The position numbers were made by a program, and so were the translations under genes. The notes beneath the pieces are model-generated. The model saw nothing but the letters and a program-made list of their open reading frames with translations. It made no database searches and was not told where the DNA came from. This document shows, in pieces, positions 60,142-64,000 of a stretch of DNA of 64,000 nucleotides (position 1 is its first letter; each line of letters starts with the position of its first letter). Origin of the DNA: Pseudomonadota bacterium. Its GTDB lineage: Bacteria; Myxococcota_A; UBA796; SXON01. Location of the stretch: the NCBI GenBank assembly GCA_030684355.1, contig JAUXTN010000238.1, positions 1-64,000 of the forward strand, in the 5' to 3' direction.

Positions 60142-61437
60142 ATGACGCCCCTCGCGCTCCTCCTCTCCCTCGTCGCCTGCAAGCCCGGCGGGATCGTCGT
60201 CACCCACGAGGAGGACACCGGCGAGACGGCGCCCATCGAGGAGGAGACGGACGAGCCCATCGAGATCGTCGACGGCACGGACGACACCGCGGATACGGAC
60301 ACGGACACCGACACCGACACCACCGTGGGCGGGGACGATGACGACGCCATCTACGCGGCGTTCTTCGATCCCGCGACGATCCAGACGGTCGACCTCGTCC
60401 TCTCCGACCGCGCCATCCGCACGCTCAACTTCGGCGGCGACGAGTACGTCCAGGGGGACGTGACGATCAACGGCGTGTTCTTTTCCGAGGTCGGGGTGCG
60501 CCTCAAGGGCTCCAGCACCTACGAGGACCTCGACTGCGACGACGGGTATTGCAAGGCGGCGTTCAAGATCAAGCTCAACGAGTTCGTCGAGGACCAGCGC
60601 TACGGGGATCTCGAGCGGATCACGCTGAACAACATGACCTCGGACTACACCCAGTCGAAGGAGGTCATCGTCTACAACCTCCTCAACGAGCACAACCAAC
60701 TCGCGTCGCGGTGCAACTACGCGCGGGTGACGCTGAACGGGGAGGCCTGGGGCCTGTACGCGAACGTGGAGAGCGCGGACGATCGCTGGCTGAAGCGGCG
60801 CTTCGAGGACCCCGAGGGCAACTTCTGGGGCACCGCCAGCTACTACGGCGACTTCTACACACCGTACCTCGACACGGGCTGGGTCCCGAAGAGCGGCGAC
60901 GGGAGCCTCGCGCAGCTCGAGGCCGTCACCGCCGCGCTCGACAGCTTCGCCGGCGACTTCTTCGGCGAGCTCGCGCCGGTGGTCAACGTCTCCCAGTGGC
61001 TCGAGTACTGGGCGTGGTGCGCCGCGACCGGCAACTACGACGGCTACCCGTTCACGCTGAACGACGTGCTCGTCTACGCCGACCCGGCCAACGAGGGCCG
61101 CCTGGTCTTCGCCCCCTGGGGCACGGACGAGTCGTGGGACGAGTACGAGGTCTCCGGGCGCAACTGGAACCTCATCAGCGGCCGGCTCGCCTCCGCCTGC
61201 CTGGCGGACGTCGCGTGCATAGCCGAGCTGAAGGTCCAGATCGGGGTCGCGATCGCCGCGTACGAAACCAGCGATGTGCCCGCCAGCGCCCAAGCCGCGT
61301 GGGACCTCTCCGAGGCCGACGCCCAGTCCGACCCCCGGCGCCCGTTCACGCCAGACTACGTCTGGTACTACCGCGACTACTACAAGAACGTGATGCCCGG
61401 CTACGGGGACTACGTGCGTCGTCAGGTCGGGCTGTAG
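60142..61437 (+). CDS. CotH kinase-family lipoprotein
   Basis: A 431-residue lipoprotein with signal MTPLALLLSLVAC (Cys13), an Asp/Thr/Glu linker to about residue 70 (runs of DTDT) and a CotH-type domain: GVRLKGSSTYEDL, KAAFKIKLNEFVEDQRYGDLERITLNN, YARVTLNGEAWGLYANVESADDRWLKRRF and a later LVFAPWGTDESWDEY. It is shorter than the CotH protein at 50961-53192 and has no lamin-tail domain. ATG 60142 has a poor ribosome-binding site. Unidentified surface role. Confidence 0.85.
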   Translation: MTPLALLLSLVACKPGGIVVTHEEDTGETAPIEEETDEPIEIVDGTDDTADTDTDTDTDTTVGGDDDDAIYAAFFDPATIQTVDLVLSDRAIRTLNFGGDEYVQGDVTINGVFFSEVGVRLKGSSTYEDLDCDDGYCKAAFKIKLNEFVEDQRYGDLERITLNNMTSDYTQSKEVIVYNLLNEHNQLASRCNYARVTLNGEAWGLYANVESADDRWLKRRFEDPEGNFWGTASYYGDFYTPYLDTGWVPKSGDGSLAQLEAVTAALDSFAGDFFGELAPVVNVSQWLEYWAWCAATGNYDGYPFTLNDVLVYADPANEGRLVFAPWGTDESWDEYEVSGRNWNLISGRLASACLADVACIAELKVQIGVAIAAYETSDVPASAQAAWDLSEADAQSDPRRPFTPDYVWYYRDYYKNVMPGYGDYVRRQVGL

Positions 61438-61465
61438 CGAGCGGCCAGGGCGAGCGCCGCTCGGC

Positions 61466-61873
61466 TTGGTCCAGGCGCTCCGGCTGCGAAAGGCGACGGC
61501 CGATCGTGAAGCCGCGGTGACACCCGAGGTGAAGGGCGGGCTCCGGGTCCCGGGGAAGTCCGACCCGACCGCGGGGTCGGAGATCCTGGCCGCGCGGCTC
61601 TCGGCGATGTTCGACATCTCGGTGCAGGCGACGGTCGTGCAGACGGCGCTGCAGGGAATGGGGCTCGCGCGAACCACGCGGTCGGCGTTGGGGGCGCATC
61701 CGGAGGTGCGGTGCCGGCCGCCGAGGCGGATGTGCCTGTCGTCGAAGCGCTGGCGCCGAGCTCCTCAAGGCCGTGGACGAGGACCTTGGCGCCATTGCGG
61801 CCCACCGCTCGCTCGTGTTCGTGGCGCCGACGCCCCGGAGCTTCGGCGCCACGTCGATCCCCGTGAACCGTGA
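61466..61873 (+). pseudogene. Possible relic of an IS630-like transposase
   Basis: The frame encodes a short helix-turn-helix-like stretch (SEILAARLSAMFDISVQATVVQTALQGMGLAR) that resembles the second DNA-binding part of IS630-family transposases, where 'TVxxxLxxxGL' is typical. The rest is Arg-rich and non-homologous, and the DDE domain is absent. The 530-bp gap (61438-61967) around it contains no other gene. No flanking inverted repeats were found. This is a tentative call. Confidence 0.3.
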
Positions 61874-61967
61874 GGCGAGCGTGGCGGACCGGACCTCCTG
61901 TCAGAACCGCGTGCTGTCGACCCTACGACGGAGGGCGAACAAAGCCCCTCCCGCAGGGGAGCCAGGC

Positions 61968-62399
61968 TCAGTTGGGGTAGACGAGGCGGCCGCCCGGCTC
62001 TTGGATGCCGAGACCTTGCCGAACGCGGTGGATCTGCAGGAGCTTCAATGCGTCGTCGCGGACCTCGCGAAGGGGCCTGCCTTGGAATACCTCGGCGTTG
62101 GCCTCCACGAACGAGCGGATGTCGGGCTCGCTCACCCGCGCCTCGCGCAAACGGCGGCGGATCGCATCGCTCACGTCCGCCTCCCCCTCCTCCTTAAGCT
62201 GGGCGGTGACGCGGTCAGACTCCTCCATCAGCGTCTGGACACTCCCATCCTTGCTTACGCTCGACAGCACGAGATCCACGGCGCGTGCATGCCGCTCGGC
62301 GCCATCGACTTCCTTCACGGGCGGTCGACGGAGGAGCACCCAGCTACCAAACGTGAGCGCCAACGCAACGAAGGTCAGCACAACGAGACGCCTCTGCAT
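61968..62399 (-). CDS. Single-pass membrane or secreted small protein
   Basis: A 143-residue protein with a membrane segment or uncleaved signal (about 4-24, RLVVLTFVALALTFGSWVLL) and a charged helical remainder (AVDLVLSSVSKDGSVQTLMEESDRVTAQLKEEG, DIRSFVEANAEVFQGRPLREVRDDAL). Start ATG 62399 overlaps the previous gene's stop as TGATG, with GGGAGGGG upstream. It ends the operon of the protease and lipoprotein genes. I recognise no family. Confidence 0.7.
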   Translation of the reverse strand: MQRRLVVLTFVALALTFGSWVLLRRPPVKEVDGAERHARAVDLVLSSVSKDGSVQTLMEESDRVTAQLKEEGEADVSDAIRRRLREARVSEPDIRSFVEANAEVFQGRPLREVRDDALKLLQIHRVRQGLGIQEPGGRLVYPN

Positions 62400-62929
62400 C
62401 AGTGCCCCTCCCAACTCAGCTGCTTGTCGATTGTGGTGTAGGTCCCCGTTGGGATCGCGTAAACCCGCACAACGCGCGAACTCTCATCGAATACGGTTTC
62501 CGGCCACTCGACGCACCACGCGGTATTCAGGACATCCGTGCCCAGCCCGTCGACGCCCGTGAGCGAGAATGCGCTGGGGAGCCCCGAGGTGGTGTCCAGG
62601 TAGCCCACCAGCGCTGCCTCCGTCGCCCAGTCGAAGCTCCCGGTCGCGCCCTCGTACGCAACCTCGGAGAACATCCAGTCCGAGAGCTCAGTCTCCGAAC
62701 GCGCGATCCAGGTCCGGAGCCTGCCGGGTCGCCTCCAAGGGTTGTCGGTGGAGCCCCAGTTGTACGCCTCCACTTCAAGGCGCACCTGGTCTGGTAGCGC
62801 CGCCCCGCAGGTTGTGTTCGCCGTATCCTCCGGCGGCGCCGAATCGCCTGTAGAGGAATCCGGTTGGACCGATCCGGAGCACCCGCTCGGGGCGGCGAGG
62901 AACACCATGGCCCAACTGAGCGCGATCAC
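62399..62929 (-). CDS. Lipoprotein in protease operon
   Basis: A 176-residue predicted lipoprotein. Signal MIALSWAMVFLAAPSGC ends at about Cys17 (box PSGC, less typical). The mature part has an Asp/Ser/Pro start and beta-rich sequence (DQVRLEVEAYNWGS, LRTWIARSETELSDWMFSEVAYEG, SRVVRVYAIPTGTYTTIDKQL). The GTG start at 62929 overlaps the protease stop as GTGA. The RVYAIPTG ending resembles that of the lipoprotein at 9088-9759. Possibly a partner or inhibitor of the adjacent protease, by analogy to operon arrangement only. Confidence 0.7.
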   Translation of the reverse strand: MIALSWAMVFLAAPSGCSGSVQPDSSTGDSAPPEDTANTTCGAALPDQVRLEVEAYNWGSTDNPWRRPGRLRTWIARSETELSDWMFSEVAYEGATGSFDWATEAALVGYLDTTSGLPSAFSLTGVDGLGTDVLNTAWCVEWPETVFDESSRVVRVYAIPTGTYTTIDKQLSWEGH

Positions 62930-64000
62930 TTGATCGAGTCCGGGGGAAGGCCGCCGTCGTCGCGATCCATGTCCTCCCAGTAGAGCGCGATGTGCACGTA
63001 CCGGTTGCCATTGGCGCTGCAGTTGGCGAACGGGTTCGACGCGTCGAAGATGGCGCCGCTGGGGGGCACACACCAAGGGATGAGTCGCACGTCCCACGCA
63101 TTACCGCCCGCGGCGTCCTCCCTCAGCCGCTTCTCGCCCGGCGCGGTTCCGGCCGTTTGGTACTGGAACAGGCCATTTCGGTACGCCGCGAAGGCGACGT
63201 TGGCCGCATCCTCGACCGAGCCGAGGTTCGGCTCAAACCAGAACGCGGTCGCGCGGAGTCGCTCTACGTCGCCGGGGAGCGGCTGGTTGACGCCCGCAGC
63301 ATCGGGGTTGGCCAGACAGGGTGCGATGACACCCCCAGTGGTCACCGTGCGCGTGCACCAGCGCGCGCGCCAGGGCGCGTCCATGCCGTCGTCCGTGAAC
63401 ATCCGCATCCGCATGCGGCCCGCGCCCCAAGCCGGGTCCATCGCGTCCCCGGCCGTTGCAGCGGGGCCGGGGTTGTCCCGGTTGGGGTTGAAGGGACCGC
63501 GGGTGGTGAGCGTCGTTCCGTCGCCCATCAGGAGCATCGTCGCGTGAAGGTTGCCCACGTCGTTAGCCCAGGACGAGCCGATCACGTTGACCAGGTGGTC
63601 CTTGAGCACTGCCGCGGCGCCCCCGATTGTTGGGGCGGCCGCGCTGGTTTTGTCGAACGGCCCGTCCGTCTTGTAGGTGTCGTTCCACTTGGGTGTGCCG
63701 CTTGTCTGACGGCCTGGCGCCACCAAGTCGACGATGGCCCGCCCATGCGGGTCTCCGCCGATCGGGCTCGAGGACTCAAGCGGGCCGGCGTTCAGATCCG
63801 GCACGCCCGACTCCTCTAGAGCGCCGGCCACGAAGGCACCCGCCGCGGTGCCCGGCGAGTCCACGCTGCACGAGTCTACGAAGTGGAAGTTGTTGGCCCC
63901 GGACTTCGCGACGAACGTGCCGTTGGCGTAGATGTTGTCGATGATCTGGTTGTCGCTGGCATCCACGTCGCAGGCGCCTCCGGTCGAATACGACATCGAG
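62926..64000 (-). CDS. Subtilisin-like (S8) serine protease, C-terminal part, runs off the window
   Basis: The open frame reaches the right edge, so the N-terminal part (including catalytic Asp and His) is outside. The visible 358 residues carry the S8 Ser motif TSAAAPTIGGAAAVL (GTSxAxP-type; Ser is residue 117 of the open part from Met63996) after VDLVAPGRQTSG, and a long Cys-containing C-terminal domain with a beta-sandwich ending in NRYVHIALYWED. It is exported in most relatives. It is the first visible gene of an operon with the lipoprotein and the small membrane protein. Confidence 0.75.
   Translation of the reverse strand, partial: SMSYSTGGACDVDASDNQIIDNIYANGTFVAKSGANNFHFVDSCSVDSPGTAAGAFVAGALEESGVPDLNAGPLESSSPIGGDPHGRAIVDLVAPGRQTSGTPKWNDTYKTDGPFDKTSAAAPTIGGAAAVLKDHLVNVIGSSWANDVGNLHATMLLMGDGTTLTTRGPFNPNRDNPGPAATAGDAMDPAWGAGRMRMRMFTDDGMDAPWRARWCTRTVTTGGVIAPCLANPDAAGVNQPLPGDVERLRATAFWFEPNLGSVEDAANVAFAAYRNGLFQYQTAGTAPGEKRLREDAAGGNAWDVRLIPWCVPPSGAIFDASNPFANCSANGNRYVHIALYWEDMDRDDGGLPPDSIK

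Overview
The window is very GC-rich, densely packed chromosomal DNA from a Gram-negative bacterium. It is rich in lipoproteins with Asp/Thr-rich linkers, multi-domain sensors, HEAT/TPR proteins, CotH-like proteins and type II ketosynthases. That style is typical of Myxococcota and related former deltaproteobacterial lineages; this taxonomic guess is inference. I saw no rRNA, tRNA, CRISPR array or intact mobile element. Many operons use GTGA, ATGA or TGATG start/stop overlaps.

Layout. 0-9 kb: a UvrD-like helicase behind a 20-bp tandem repeat, a DUF2267 protein, an L,D-transpeptidase-like protein, gcvH/gcvT, a lipid kinase, a lipocalin-like protein and a pirin. 9-13.5 kb: an ABC importer operon of the nitrate/sulfonate/taurine type (binding lipoprotein, two different permeases, ATPase) ending in a lipoprotein. 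13.8-17.4 kb: an aminotransferase, an SDR, a CobW GTPase and a TPR-like lipoprotein. 17.5-23.5 kb: an operon of two alkaline-phosphatase-superfamily enzymes, a 67-residue ribbon-helix-helix-like protein, a membrane protein and a sulfotransferase.

23.5-38.1 kb is the most striking part. Three radical SAM proteins with the zinc-ribbon-plus-CxxxCxxC layout of the archaeal tetraether synthase (Tes/MJ0619) family sit in two operons with FabG-like SDRs, a class III aminotransferase, an SDR that has lost its catalytic Tyr and Lys, and a membrane protein. Between these operons lie a membrane protein that looks like a Cache sensor fused to a pentameric ligand-gated ion channel, a small secreted protein, and a hybrid histidine kinase with a response regulator.

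39-49 kb holds a type II fatty-acid/polyketide-like set: a 131-residue acyl carrier protein, a nitroreductase, a KS-like protein lacking the active Cys, a fused KS-like/KS protein, a complete KS and a FabZ-like dehydratase. An ICMT-like membrane methyltransferase and a beta-helix lipoprotein interrupt it. Palindromic repeats and a 12-bp-phased GATACA motif lie in its intergenic regions. My working hypothesis (inference) is that 23.5-49 kb encodes a specialised acyl-lipid or polyene pathway in which ACP-bound chains are built by KS/KR/DH enzymes and modified by radical SAM chemistry.

49-64 kb: a START-like protein, a HEAT protein, two CotH-family lipoproteins, a NYN nuclease-like protein, a TPR membrane protein, a four-gene ECF-sigma-like operon with a degenerate Lon-like protein, a possible transposase relic, and an operon running in from the right edge with the C-terminal part of a subtilisin-like protease.
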